Below, piece after piece: positions 55,601 through 64,000 of a stretch of DNA of 64,000 bases (the first letter of the stretch is position 1; the number at the start of each line of letters is the position of its first letter). Made by a program: the position numbers and the translations under genes. The DNA lies in NCBI RefSeq assembly GCF_032681285.1, contig NZ_CP136338.1, forward strand, positions 1 to 64,000, written 5' to 3'. The notes beneath the pieces were generated by a model. That model was not told the origin of the DNA. It saw nothing but the letters and a program-made list of their open reading frames with translations, and did not search any database. Source of the DNA: Piscinibacter gummiphilus. Lineage in GTDB: Bacteria; Pseudomonadota; Gammaproteobacteria; Burkholderiales; Burkholderiaceae_C.

Positions 55601-56786
55601 GGAGAACTGGGCTGCTTGTGAGCAGTGTGATTTGAAAGACAGTTGCTACGCCTTGCACAACGCGCGCAGTTTCCAGGATGAGATCGCCGGGCCGCGCTTG
55701 TTGGAACGCCTCAAGACGCTTTACACGATGGCGCACTTGCGCGGGCGCTTGCACATCACGATGCGCGACCTGCGTTCAGCGCTGTCGTTCATGCTGATTG
55801 GCAACCGCGACTGCGGCGACATTCATGCGCTCTACGCTTCAGGCAAGCACGATGACGTGGCCCGGAGCTTCTACTTCAACAGCTGGATGGGTGGCGGGCA
55901 AGCCACCTCGGACCGGCTGCTGACGCTGCTGACTAACCTGGATGTTGGCAAACAGGAAGACCCCCGCTTCGACCGAGGCTTGGACTTTGTTCAGCCCGAT
56001 GACCGAGCCCTGTTCCGCTTTGAGCGCCGAGGGCAGTTTGACTTCGAGGTGTTGAAGCGCCTGTTCGGCGACCTGCCGCGTGGCGTGTCTGACTCGTCAG
56101 TTCGCCACCGCGCGCGTAAGCATCGCGAGTATGTGGCCATGGCACGCCGCAAGCATTTCTTTGAGCGGCGTGACGCGAGCTGGGAAAAAATGTTGCCCTA
56201 TCGCTCCGCCAAACGCATGGTGGAGATCGTTCGAGGCGAAATGCCTATCGACGAACTCACGAGCGAAATCCTGCATGCCATCAACCGTGGCGAGGGGCTG
56301 CAGCGCCCGGAGCGCCTTGGAGCCAGCCTGGCCTTGCAGTTGCGGCAGGTCGAACACGGTACGGTTCGGAGCTACCGGCTCTTCCCCGTGGAGGGCTTTG
56401 GGCTGCAGGTACAAGACTTTGCGGCCAAGGCTCGCTTCGTTGAACACCTGCCGACCGGTCTGCTGCTGCAGTACCAAGGCCAAGGCGCAGGTGCCATCAG
56501 CAGCGAGCTGATTATCAACCTCGACGTGTTCGAGATGCTGGTGCGGCTGAATGAAGGCTATCGGCCTAGCGTTGAAGAGATGCAGGGTTTTTATCTCTGC
56601 CTTGGCGTATTCAAGAACAGTCTCAACGCGCAGCCTTACCGCGAAATCCTGCTAACCACCACGGGGCACGACTTCTACCGCTTGGCCCGCCATGACGATG
56701 GTCGGGTAGAGATGCGTTTGCTGCTCGGTCCGGTGAAAAGCGCTCGCCAAGAAGAAGCCGCAGAGAGCAGCGCCAGGGGGAACTGA
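52611..56786 (+). CDS. mad6: MAD6: NERD domain, tandem protein kinase and P-loop ATPase fusion
   Basis: The 1391-residue protein has a NERD nuclease-related domain at residues 15-110 (Asp48, Asp61-Val-Lys63 in LIDVKGTRG). A kinase-like domain at about 210-430 has HRN at 320-322 instead of HRD and DFD at 340-342. A second kinase domain at about 495-760 looks competent: glycine loop GRGSFG at 507-512, HCDIKPRN with Asp622 and Lys624, DFN at 639-641. The C-terminal ATPase has Walker A GNAGDGKT at 842-849 and a CxxC-type cysteine cluster (CEQCDLKDSC). It may phosphorylate a partner or itself on infection. GGAGGGG precedes the ATG. Confidence 0.9.
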   Translation: MAKVIPVGQPVNDAERSAIAYLRDRLPDSFVLLHNFEIERQGERFEIDIALLTPHALYLIDVKGTRGTIDVYGNKWYPEGRAPYPSPLGKLRGHARTVKGLVTQANPGRNELDGIYVDAAILLTAPDAHLNDREQLDADRVVKLKDAERYFKDATRIPARFSKNILQQQGLILHALKVVKPASAVQRFGHWQVKEKLGAAEAYTEFRAENAFAGGTARLRVYQADPYQPEDVRKAQVNRIANAYRALSKLPLHPNIVAARDFFPADDDKSFILILDDAPGQALTVHMARPQLALTLDQKWRVAKDLLAALAHAHHYGVVHRNLTPGAILIGQDGTTRITDFDFAKPGVDRSLTIATDIVDLVEKAYVAPEAFREPGAASSASDIFSAGVILYELFTGERPFAGEPTTVWDRVGEFLNKPSALRPELNEAFDTWLQSLCAFDEHQRLTASAALAALNALLQPVAQAASQAAEAPKPEVVEVDDAQTDYLNLAAGHRLTHKFIVEKKLGRGSFGVVYKVIDTLGDVARTVKLIVSDRHSTLERLKKEYRHLVHIPEHPHVVRVLDADVIPGRDIPFLVFEYVEGADVGDMIQDRLLSPEDALELGKQVIEGLVHLHAQGFHHCDIKPRNLLWTQKGAKIIDFNVSVRADDKESRGGGSRRYLPPDFDPEVIPHNGERADRDLYALGLTLYEALTACYPWDTTEPPINKPAPDPRELSGFADLAPELVNVVLKAIAPRRAERFHAAVDFRDALAEVRHARRAQTVSLAAMATAVSSGQPALAESAPNTNAFVSHLLTLYSQSRRSNAGTRGMDALGFSAYVDTALDRALLPAVLQGEFRLVLISGNAGDGKTAFLQRLEKEVEARGGAVNRGLANGSELSLDGKRYLINYDGSQDEGNKNNNQVLLDFLAPFKGNDAASWRPQETRLIAINEGRLVDFLAAHEQDFPALTGLVRRAFATGEAESGVAVVNLNLRSVVADDASNAEGGSILERTLRSIVRPENWAACEQCDLKDSCYALHNARSFQDEIAGPRLLERLKTLYTMAHLRGRLHITMRDLRSALSFMLIGNRDCGDIHALYASGKHDDVARSFYFNSWMGGGQATSDRLLTLLTNLDVGKQEDPRFDRGLDFVQPDDRALFRFERRGQFDFEVLKRLFGDLPRGVSDSSVRHRARKHREYVAMARRKHFFERRDASWEKMLPYRSAKRMVEIVRGEMPIDELTSEILHAINRGEGLQRPERLGASLALQLRQVEHGTVRSYRLFPVEGFGLQVQDFAAKARFVEHLPTGLLLQYQGQGAGAISSELIINLDVFEMLVRLNEGYRPSVEEMQGFYLCLGVFKNSLNAQPYREILLTTTGHDFYRLARHDDGRVEMRLLLGPVKSARQEEAAESSARGN

Positions 56787-58459
56787 TGGCATTGCAGAAG
56801 AAGGACAGGGAGTTCCGACTCCCGAAAATCAGCTATCTCGACTTCAAGACCATCGAGATGGATCGGGTGCTCACCGGCTTGTTCGAGCGGTTGGAGCATG
56901 GGGGCTATCCGAGCGTTTTCCGCGACAAGCGCGAGCTGACCGTGGACAAGTTCGTTGATGACATCCTCGATGCTAGCGACAAATTCTTGGGCTTCACCCA
57001 GCACCGAGACATGGTGGAGCGTTGGGTGGAAACCCACCTGATGGACATCGTGAATCGAGGCAAGAAAAACGCCGCCGTGGCAGGGCCGCGACCGCTGCAT
57101 GGCTATACCTATCGCTTTCGCAATCCGAAGCACTCCCGTGACTACGGCGCCGCCCAGCATCTCTATCAGATGCTGTATCACGCAAGAAATAGGTCTGGGC
57201 ACCACGCCATCGAGCATCTCAAGGGCTTCTTCTTCGACGGGTTCGACAAGCTCACAAGAGAGCTCAACGACAAGGCGTTGACAGACATCGAGACGGCGAC
57301 GCTGCTGCACTTCTTGTCGCAGAGGAAGGACACGGCGGACACGCGCGCGGGCGGAGATCGGTTTGCGCCTGTATGCATCGGCTCAGCCGATCTGATGGCC
57401 GAGGACATTCAGCGACTGCTGTTTTACAAGCCCTTCATGCCGCGCTCGGTGATGGTGGAGTACCTGAAGGTGCTGCTGTCGTTTCACTTGGCGCTGTATC
57501 ACCTTCGCTTGCTGAAGCTGCTGCCTGCCTGGCAGAAGCTGGAGGGCGCCAACTCGCTGTGCGCTGAATCGGCATGCCCTATGAAGCCCCGCGAGCAACG
57601 CGAGCCTCAGGGGGACTGCCCCTACAAGCTTGGCCTGTTCGTTGATCTATCGGGGAGCGCAGAGTCTCCTACTGCAGCGCTGGCAGAGCGCAGCGCAGAT
57701 GGCTACTACCGGCGAGTTCCTAGCTTTGTGCGAGCGTACTTCGTCGCCAAGAAGCTTGACGAGTTTTCTGAGCATCTCGTTCGGAGAGGGAAACTGATTC
57801 GGCCCTTGAATTCCGTGTTCTCGGTCGGCGAACTCTACGGTCTGCAAGGGGAACCATTCGCGGAAGAGCGAGACAAGTTCTTTGGTGAGCGGCTGGCCGG
57901 ACTGCTGGAATCCTTGTCTGAGGGTGATGCGGGCCTTGACGCAGAGGTCGAGGCCATCACAAAGATGGGGCTCTCGGACTTCGACACCTACATCGAGATT
58001 TTGGTGGCTCTGCGTGGTGCCTTCCATCGGAAGTACATCATCGAGTCTTTGGACGCGACGATGTTGAAGAACAAGTCGGGGGCGCTGCTTGCGCAGACCC
58101 GCGCGCGGAACGCACCTCGCCGATTTGCGCTGGAGAGTCGCCTGCTGGAAGTGTTGCTGCAGATCGCGGTGTTGCGACCCGGGGGGGACCAGGGCTACTT
58201 CACCGGCGAGATGCGGATCGACGACTTGCTGTCGTTCTTGCGCGAACGCTATGGCCTCTACATCGATCAGCTGCCGCCCGGTGAGGGGTTCAGCGCTGCG
58301 ACCATCGACGAACGCAAGGCACTGCGCAGCAATGTGCAGGCATTTACCGGACGCCTGCGCGAGATTGGCTTCTATCGAGATTTGTCTGATGCCTACGTGA
58401 CCCAGACCGTGGTGCCGCGCTACACGATTGCAGAACGAAACGAAGGAGCGCGCGCATGA
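56786..58459 (+). CDS. mad7: MAD7: uncharacterised defence-system protein
   Basis: The 557-residue, mostly helical protein has no motif I recognise. It starts MALQKKDREFRLPKISYLDFKTIEMDRVLTGLFERLE and includes a possible cysteine pair region (CAESACPMKPREQREPQGDCPYKLG). Its ATG overlaps the mad6 stop and its stop overlaps the mad8 start, so stoichiometric co-expression with the kinase and the HerA-type ATPase is likely. Length and position match the seventh gene of the methylation-associated defence system. Confidence 0.8.
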   Translation: MALQKKDREFRLPKISYLDFKTIEMDRVLTGLFERLEHGGYPSVFRDKRELTVDKFVDDILDASDKFLGFTQHRDMVERWVETHLMDIVNRGKKNAAVAGPRPLHGYTYRFRNPKHSRDYGAAQHLYQMLYHARNRSGHHAIEHLKGFFFDGFDKLTRELNDKALTDIETATLLHFLSQRKDTADTRAGGDRFAPVCIGSADLMAEDIQRLLFYKPFMPRSVMVEYLKVLLSFHLALYHLRLLKLLPAWQKLEGANSLCAESACPMKPREQREPQGDCPYKLGLFVDLSGSAESPTAALAERSADGYYRRVPSFVRAYFVAKKLDEFSEHLVRRGKLIRPLNSVFSVGELYGLQGEPFAEERDKFFGERLAGLLESLSEGDAGLDAEVEAITKMGLSDFDTYIEILVALRGAFHRKYIIESLDATMLKNKSGALLAQTRARNAPRRFALESRLLEVLLQIAVLRPGGDQGYFTGEMRIDDLLSFLRERYGLYIDQLPPGEGFSAATIDERKALRSNVQAFTGRLREIGFYRDLSDAYVTQTVVPRYTIAERNEGARA

Positions 58460-61400
58460 GTCAGGGACTGCGTGAACTCACCAATCAAGAACTGAACGCC
58501 GCGCTGGAATCGGTCCTGCTCCCAAAGCTATCCCAGCTACTTGCCGCCCGCGGGCTTGGGCATTGCATGCGGGTCACAGACTTGGATCGGGAGCTGATGG
58601 TTCGCTTGGCAGGTGGCCTGCGGGCTGCCGTGCCGGCAGCGAGCGTCGTGGTACTGGCGGACGAAGGATTGCGCGCGATGGCACCGGACATGGCTGTCAG
58701 CAGCACCAAGCTGGTTGAGTTGCGGAATCCGCTACCGAACGATGAGCTTCGGCCCCCGTTGCTGGTCTTCGTGCCGAATGACCTGCGCGCTTCAGCGGAA
58801 GACTCTTTTGGCGTCGCGACGTTCGAAGAGGTCTCCATCGATGGCGCGTATGCGGAGCTGAATGGGCAGTTGCTGGCTCAAGTTCCTGCCAACTTGCGGA
58901 TGGCTGTAGAGGCCTGCTTGAGCGAGTCGCGGCGGCGTGACGGCCGGTGGAGGTATGCCGATGACGCTGCTGTGGCTCGTTACCTGCTCACCTGCCAGAT
59001 CAATGAGTTTGATCCGGACGCCATGGGGGCAGCGCTGTTTGAGCTTGCTCTGGTGCCGGACTTTGAGTTGTTCCAGCAGGCCGAGCGCGCACCTGCGCGG
59101 GTGGCGCGCAACCGAGAGTGTGTTGAGCGTGTGACCTGGTCGACCAGGACGGAGCGCGTTCGCGCGCTTGAGCTGGGCTTGCTAGACCCTGTGTTCTGCA
59201 AGCAGCTTGGCGAGTTCTTCTCTCGCATCGGCGTCTCCAACCCCAAGGAGTGGACGCAAGCCATCGTTCGTGACCGTGTGAATTGGCCGCTTGCGTTCAA
59301 CAAGTGGTTGTTCGAGGACGGTGGAGTCAACCCCGATGCCATCTATATCGGCGATGTTGCACTGCCTGACTTGCCCGTGGTGAAGGATGACAACGAAGAC
59401 CCCCGGTTGGCTGAATTGATCGGGCACAAGGTGCTGCCCATCTCAAAAACCGGGCTCAAGAAGTTCAGTGTCTCTTTCCGTGTTGACCCCGTGCCGTCCA
59501 AGGTCGAAGGGTTGTCGCGGTTTGTGGCAGAAGTTGTGTCGCGCGACAACGGGCCGACCGGTCTGCGTAGGCGTAAAGCCGCATGGAGCAAAGGAACCGA
59601 CTCCGGTGCGATTGCTTTCTCGTCAATTGGCAAGATCGATTGGGAGGAAGGCTGGCACTACGTGCGGGTGTATGCAGAGACCGAGGACGGTGATCGCATC
59701 CCTCTCGCGGACGGAGAGGGCAATCCCACCCGGTTCAACACTGATGCAGCGGAGACACACGCCGGCCCCAACGAAAGCGACCTCTTTTACGTGGTCACCG
59801 ACGACGAGGTCGAGGTAGAACCACCACAGCGTGCGGTCCCGCGTGAGGCGAGCTTGATGCATGCGTTGCTGCGTGCACGTTTTGCGGCCGTGACTCAGGA
59901 TCGTGACCCTGGAACCGTTACTGTGACCAGCTGCGGCTGGGTGGAACGCAGTAACAAGGCCACAGCCGGCAGCGAGACCTTGGAGATTCGCCTGGGTAAG
60001 GAGGGTAAGGCGAACGTCTTGGTGTCCAGCCTTTTGGCGAACCTGGAGCGGGCGTTTCTTGAAGACCCCGAAGGCCTAAACCGCTTGAGACTTTCAATCA
60101 GCGCTTCGGGTGTTTCCACGCGATCCACGACGTCCTTCAAGTGGCCAGTCTCGGATGAGGTAACTCGGTTCCGAGAGGCACGGCAGACGTTTTTCGCCGC
60201 CGTGCTGAAGGGGCACCGGCGGCTGATCATGCAGGCCAGCGATCTTCTGTCCCTTCAGGAATCGGCTCAGAACTATGCCTCCGCCTACTTGGCTTGGATC
60301 GACGCAGTACTTGCACGTGCCAGCTCCACAGAGACGGCCGTTGCGCGGCAAGCAATGGATGAGCTTCGCTACGCGCTCACCATCGATTCAGTGGCTCTCG
60401 TGCTGGAAGACTACCAAGGCAGGCGACGAGATGCTGTGCTGCTAGGGCCGACGCATCCGTTGCGTGCCAACTGGCATGTCGCATGGAGCCATCTTGGACA
60501 GGCCTGGATGGAGCGGAGCCGGGCTAGCAACAAAGAGTTTGTGGTCCCTACACGTGACGCGGTGATCAAGCAGCTGGCGCCAGCGGCATTTCCGCCGGTC
60601 GTTCCCTTCGGTGAGGAGCTGGGACGGACAGCGCTGGCTGTCGACAACATCAACCCGTTCTGGTCTTTGTACGCAGCGACCGATGAGAAGGACCCTCGTG
60701 GCCTGATTGGGGAGGTTTGTGCTGCCTTGGGCTTGCCAGAGCCAGCCATCGGCGGTGCAACCATCGATAGTGCTTATCTTGCCGCGCGCGTGCAGCGTTA
60801 TCTGGTCCAGCACCCGTATGTGGAAACGTTGACGATCAACGCTTTCAACGTGGGGCGCGCAGGCGCAATGGCCGAGGTACTGCTGGCACTCCAACGACGT
60901 CCTGATTTCGCCGATCTGCGTTACGACATCCGGCTCTTCGTGCTTGATCCTGCAGCGCCTTCGACTGGGGAAGCGTTGCTGGAACTCTTGTCGCCAGATT
61001 CGGGAACCAGCGCCAAGGAGGCAGACGCCTTTTCGACGCCAACCAACAGTCATTTGCACCCCAAGCTGCGATTGGCCATTCGTGCGATCAAGGAATTCCG
61101 TGAGGATCCGGATTTGCATGCGGCGCACCTCTCCTTCTTATTTGACTTGTTCCCTGCAGAGGAAATCCGAGCTGTTGATGTTCAGGACAGTGACGACTCT
61201 TCGTTTGTCCATGGTCTGGTTCAGCCTTTCGACGTGGACTATCTGGAAGACGAGCAGTCCATCACTTGGCTGCGTCGTCCACTTCATGGCGCCGCGCACC
61301 CGTTGGAAGGGGCGGAGGCGTTATCCGACCTCATGGGAGGCATTTCCCGTGCTGTCTCGATCGCAGTGGCGACGGTTGCTCGCAGTCAATACCTTCCACA

Positions 61401-64000
61401 TGCGCGCCCTGTTGTTGCCTTGAGCCTGTCCGCTGATGAGCGTGCCATGCTCCATCAGGTTCACGAGGTCAGTGATTGGGTGCTTACGATTGATCGAAAC
61501 TTGGGGATCGAGTTCTTCGACCATCGTCGCCATGCCACACGGCCAGACTATCTGATCGACCACTCGCCCGACATGGCGAACGCGATGAGCCATCGGTTGG
61601 CGATCACCTCGCGGTCTGTCGCTGAGCTTGAGTCTTTGCTGATCCCCATCTTGGGTGAGTACGGACTGCCCAATACGGGCCGACATGCGTTGGTGATGTT
61701 GGATCAGCTTCGATCGTTGTCCGGCCGGTTGGCCTTGAAGCTACTGTCCTCCTCGTCCCAGAGAGCCGAGGCGATGGGCTTGGCGCTCTCACGTTTGTTC
61801 CTCGAACACCAAGGTGTTTTCCAGAACCAAGTCGTCGTGCCGTTGGACGCGCACTTGGAGTTGTACAAGGCGTTGAAGCAAAGCGCGGAGGAAATGGGCG
61901 ATGAGGTCAGCTTCCGACGGACTGACCTTGCCCTGTTCGACCTCGACCCAGCCCGCCGGGTTGTGACATGTCGGCTGGTCGAAGTGAAGTGCTACAGCCA
62001 AGTGGGCGATGTGGCTGCCTACGCACGGTTGAAGGCGTCCATCGCTGATCAGATCGCTCAGTCCGAGCACGTCGTGGCCTATCACTTCGACCCCAGGATG
62101 GCTGACGTAGATCGGCCTGACCGCCCCATCAAGAATCGCGATCTTGCTGCACTGCTAGGCTTTTACCTAGACCGATCCGAGCGCTACGGCGTGGTGTTGC
62201 CAGAAGCAGCTGAAGAGGCTCACTACTTCCTTCGGCGTCTCGATGAGCGCCCTTACACCCTGCAGTTCACACGAAGTGCCGTGGTGTTTGACTTCAGCAA
62301 GCCAGGTACCGAACTACCCGAGCACGAAAACGGCATCGAGTTCTATCGGATCGGTAGTGATTTGATCCGGCAATTGGTGGAATCGGCGGTGACGGACACC
62401 GAAACGGTGGCCAGCGTTCAGTACGCTCGCTCTGCCGACACAGCGCGAGAGGTCACGCAGGAACTGCTCCGTCGCAGGGAGTTGGCGCCGGCGGTTCCTA
62501 CATTTGAAACCGCAGCCTTCCTTAGCCCGCCACGTGATCGAACACTCGCGTGGGACGACAGTCCGAAGGTCAGATACATGCAATATGAGGGGGTTTCCAG
62601 CGTGCCCTTGCGGGAGCCGGAACCTTCCGCCTCGGCGCACGTGGCTCTTCGGCCAGTTGGCACCGTGCCGTTTGCAGGCACTGACACGCCACCACCGTCA
62701 ACAGACAAGTCGGGTGCGGATGCGACCACGGGACAAACGCCCGCATCGGTTCTTGTTGCAGAGGACGAGGCTCCCCAGAGGACGTCCGTTATACAGCTGC
62801 AGACTCAAGATGGCGAGGCTGCCGATAGCCGCGTGGTTTACGACATCATGCTCGGCGCCACGGGAGCAACACCGCAGTACGGCCTGATTGGTGAAGTGTC
62901 TGGGCGCAAGGTGGCACTTGATCTCAATCAGACCCACACCATCAGCCTGTTCGGCGTTCAGGGTGGCGGCAAGAGCTACACCTTGGGCAGCGTGGCAGAG
63001 ATGGCTTCGCTGCGGATCCCTGGTATCAACTGCCTGCCCGAGCCGCTGTCCACGGTGATCTTCCACTACAGCCCAACGATGGACTACAAGCCCGAGTTCA
63101 CATCGATGGTGGGAGCAAACTCGGTGGAAGAGCAGGTTCGAGCGTTAAAGGCAACCTACGGCGCCGAGCCGAAGGCAATCGCAGATGTCTTGCTCCTCGC
63201 GCCGGCAGATAAGGTTGAAGAGCGTCGGACCGAGTACCCGGGTATCGAAGTGCGCCCTTTGCAGTTTTCGGCATCAGAGCTGAAGGCTTCGCACTGGAAG
63301 TTCTTGATGGGCGCCGTAGGCAATCAAGCTACGTATATCCGCCAGATCATGCGCATCATGAAGACCATGCGCGACGACATCACCCTTGACGGCCTGCGCG
63401 CGGGCATTGACGCATCGTCGGTTCCCGATCACCTCAAGGAACTGGCGCGGATGCGACTCGACCTGGCTGCAGAGTACATCAAAGACGGCATGTCGCTCAC
63501 TGAGGCGGTGAGACCGGGCCGACTGATCATCGTGGACCTGCGAGACGAGTTCATCGAGAAGGATGAAGCACTCGGATTGTTCGTGGTTCTCCTGCAGCTA
63601 TTCGCTGATGCGCGGATCGATGGGCGCAGCTTCAACAAGCTTGTGGTGTTCGACGAGGCCCACAAATACATCGAGAGCCCCGACTTGGTTGCCGGGCTGA
63701 TCGAAGTCGTCCGAGAAATGCGACACAAGGGCGTCAGCATCATGGTTGCAAGCCAGGACCCGCCATCTGTACCAGTGAGCCTGATTGAGCTGTCTAGCCA
63801 AATCATCATGCACAAGTTCAACTCGCCTGCTTGGTTGAAGCATATTCAGAAGGCCAACGCTGCGCTCGGCAACCTGACACCAGAGCGCATGGCGTTGCTG
63901 AATGCTGGGGAGGCATACGTCTGGTCAAGCAAGGCGACCGACGAGTCGTTTTCCAAAGGAGCTGTCAAGCTTAGGTGTAGACCTCGCGTTACCCAACACG
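58456..64000 (+). CDS. mad8: MAD8: very large HerA-like ATPase with nuclease-like motif (runs off the window)
   Basis: From ATG 58456 (overlapping mad7) the frame is open to the window end, at least 1848 residues. The N-terminal 1100 residues are not recognised. A PD-(D/E)xK-like core follows: TDLALFDLD (Asp1157, Asp1162), then LVEVKCYSQ (Glu1176, Lys1178), as in PDDEXK nucleases. The C-terminal ATPase has Walker A GVQGGGKS at 1500-1507 and Walker B LVVFDEAHKYI (Asp1733, Glu1734), typical of the HerA/FtsK group. It is probably the DNA-translocating effector of the system. No stop codon is seen, so the C-terminus is missing. Confidence 0.88.
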   Translation, partial: MSQGLRELTNQELNAALESVLLPKLSQLLAARGLGHCMRVTDLDRELMVRLAGGLRAAVPAASVVVLADEGLRAMAPDMAVSSTKLVELRNPLPNDELRPPLLVFVPNDLRASAEDSFGVATFEEVSIDGAYAELNGQLLAQVPANLRMAVEACLSESRRRDGRWRYADDAAVARYLLTCQINEFDPDAMGAALFELALVPDFELFQQAERAPARVARNRECVERVTWSTRTERVRALELGLLDPVFCKQLGEFFSRIGVSNPKEWTQAIVRDRVNWPLAFNKWLFEDGGVNPDAIYIGDVALPDLPVVKDDNEDPRLAELIGHKVLPISKTGLKKFSVSFRVDPVPSKVEGLSRFVAEVVSRDNGPTGLRRRKAAWSKGTDSGAIAFSSIGKIDWEEGWHYVRVYAETEDGDRIPLADGEGNPTRFNTDAAETHAGPNESDLFYVVTDDEVEVEPPQRAVPREASLMHALLRARFAAVTQDRDPGTVTVTSCGWVERSNKATAGSETLEIRLGKEGKANVLVSSLLANLERAFLEDPEGLNRLRLSISASGVSTRSTTSFKWPVSDEVTRFREARQTFFAAVLKGHRRLIMQASDLLSLQESAQNYASAYLAWIDAVLARASSTETAVARQAMDELRYALTIDSVALVLEDYQGRRRDAVLLGPTHPLRANWHVAWSHLGQAWMERSRASNKEFVVPTRDAVIKQLAPAAFPPVVPFGEELGRTALAVDNINPFWSLYAATDEKDPRGLIGEVCAALGLPEPAIGGATIDSAYLAARVQRYLVQHPYVETLTINAFNVGRAGAMAEVLLALQRRPDFADLRYDIRLFVLDPAAPSTGEALLELLSPDSGTSAKEADAFSTPTNSHLHPKLRLAIRAIKEFREDPDLHAAHLSFLFDLFPAEEIRAVDVQDSDDSSFVHGLVQPFDVDYLEDEQSITWLRRPLHGAAHPLEGAEALSDLMGGISRAVSIAVATVARSQYLPHARPVVALSLSADERAMLHQVHEVSDWVLTIDRNLGIEFFDHRRHATRPDYLIDHSPDMANAMSHRLAITSRSVAELESLLIPILGEYGLPNTGRHALVMLDQLRSLSGRLALKLLSSSSQRAEAMGLALSRLFLEHQGVFQNQVVVPLDAHLELYKALKQSAEEMGDEVSFRRTDLALFDLDPARRVVTCRLVEVKCYSQVGDVAAYARLKASIADQIAQSEHVVAYHFDPRMADVDRPDRPIKNRDLAALLGFYLDRSERYGVVLPEAAEEAHYFLRRLDERPYTLQFTRSAVVFDFSKPGTELPEHENGIEFYRIGSDLIRQLVESAVTDTETVASVQYARSADTAREVTQELLRRRELAPAVPTFETAAFLSPPRDRTLAWDDSPKVRYMQYEGVSSVPLREPEPSASAHVALRPVGTVPFAGTDTPPPSTDKSGADATTGQTPASVLVAEDEAPQRTSVIQLQTQDGEAADSRVVYDIMLGATGATPQYGLIGEVSGRKVALDLNQTHTISLFGVQGGGKSYTLGSVAEMASLRIPGINCLPEPLSTVIFHYSPTMDYKPEFTSMVGANSVEEQVRALKATYGAEPKAIADVLLLAPADKVEERRTEYPGIEVRPLQFSASELKASHWKFLMGAVGNQATYIRQIMRIMKTMRDDITLDGLRAGIDASSVPDHLKELARMRLDLAAEYIKDGMSLTEAVRPGRLIIVDLRDEFIEKDEALGLFVVLLQLFADARIDGRSFNKLVVFDEAHKYIESPDLVAGLIEVVREMRHKGVSIMVASQDPPSVPVSLIELSSQIIMHKFNSPAWLKHIQKANAALGNLTPERMALLNAGEAYVWSSKATDESFSKGAVKLRCRPRVTQH

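Noticed and set aside
46966..64000. BREX or DISARM as the identity of the defence operon
   Set aside because: No BrxC/PglZ or DrmA/DrmB-type genes are visible; the HsdM, HsdS, tandem kinase and HerA-like giant fit the methylation-associated system better.

Overview
The window reads as part of a large, high-GC plasmid, or a plasmid-like accessory replicon, from a Burkholderiales-type betaproteobacterium. The main evidence is three intact copies of IS1071, catabolic genes with a Bug-type (TctC) binding protein, a Tn4371-like conjugation remnant, and an iteron, Rep_3 and ParAB plasmid backbone. I saw no rRNA, tRNA or CRISPR array.

Layout. (1) 1-7380: poorly characterised genes. These are a CysO/ThiS-like carrier protein, a three-gene operon with a lipoprotein, an XRE regulator with a palindromic operator, a methyl-accepting chemotaxis protein, and the 3' part of a glycoside-hydrolase-like gene cut by IS1071. 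(2) 7381-10584: IS1071 copy 1. (3) 10585-16581: a cut SDR gene, then secreted alpha/beta hydrolases paired with lipase-foldase-like chaperones (two complete pairs plus the last 40 codons of a third hydrolase) and an RlpA-like lipoprotein. (4) 16582-19785: IS1071 copy 2. (5) 19786-33539: a traG stub, an eexN-like gene and a LysR gene from a Tn4371-type conjugation module. Next comes a seven-gene CoA-dependent degradation operon (acyl-CoA dehydrogenase, TctC, CaiB, hydratase/dehydrogenase fusion, thiolase, EtfB, EtfA), then LysR and AraC regulators, an outer-membrane protein and a cut aldehyde dehydrogenase. (6) 33540-36743: IS1071 copy 3. (7) 36744-46965: a ligD polymerase-domain fragment, a YhcG-type nuclease, a tyrosine recombinase with an attC-like dyad, an iteron origin, rep, parA and parB with their operators, a second iteron cluster and small plasmid genes. 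(8) 46966-64000: an eight-gene defence operon that matches the methylation-associated defence system (MADS). The last gene runs off the window.

How the parts fit. All six IS1071 outer edges lie in broken genes and no copy has a 5-bp target duplication, so this is a mosaic built by IS1071 recombination and adjacent deletions. The operon in region 5 encodes every step expected for activating a carboxylic or dicarboxylic acid to its CoA ester and carrying it through one beta-oxidation turn. The thiolase looks like a 3-oxoadipyl-CoA thiolase, so an adipate-like substrate is a reasonable guess. The most notable system is the MADS-like operon. It combines a methylase, a specificity subunit, an ABC-type ATPase, a possible TOPRIM-like partner, a giant NERD-pseudokinase-kinase-ATPase protein, an uncharacterised protein and a very large HerA-type ATPase carrying a nuclease-like motif. 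It lies next to the plasmid replication and partition locus.
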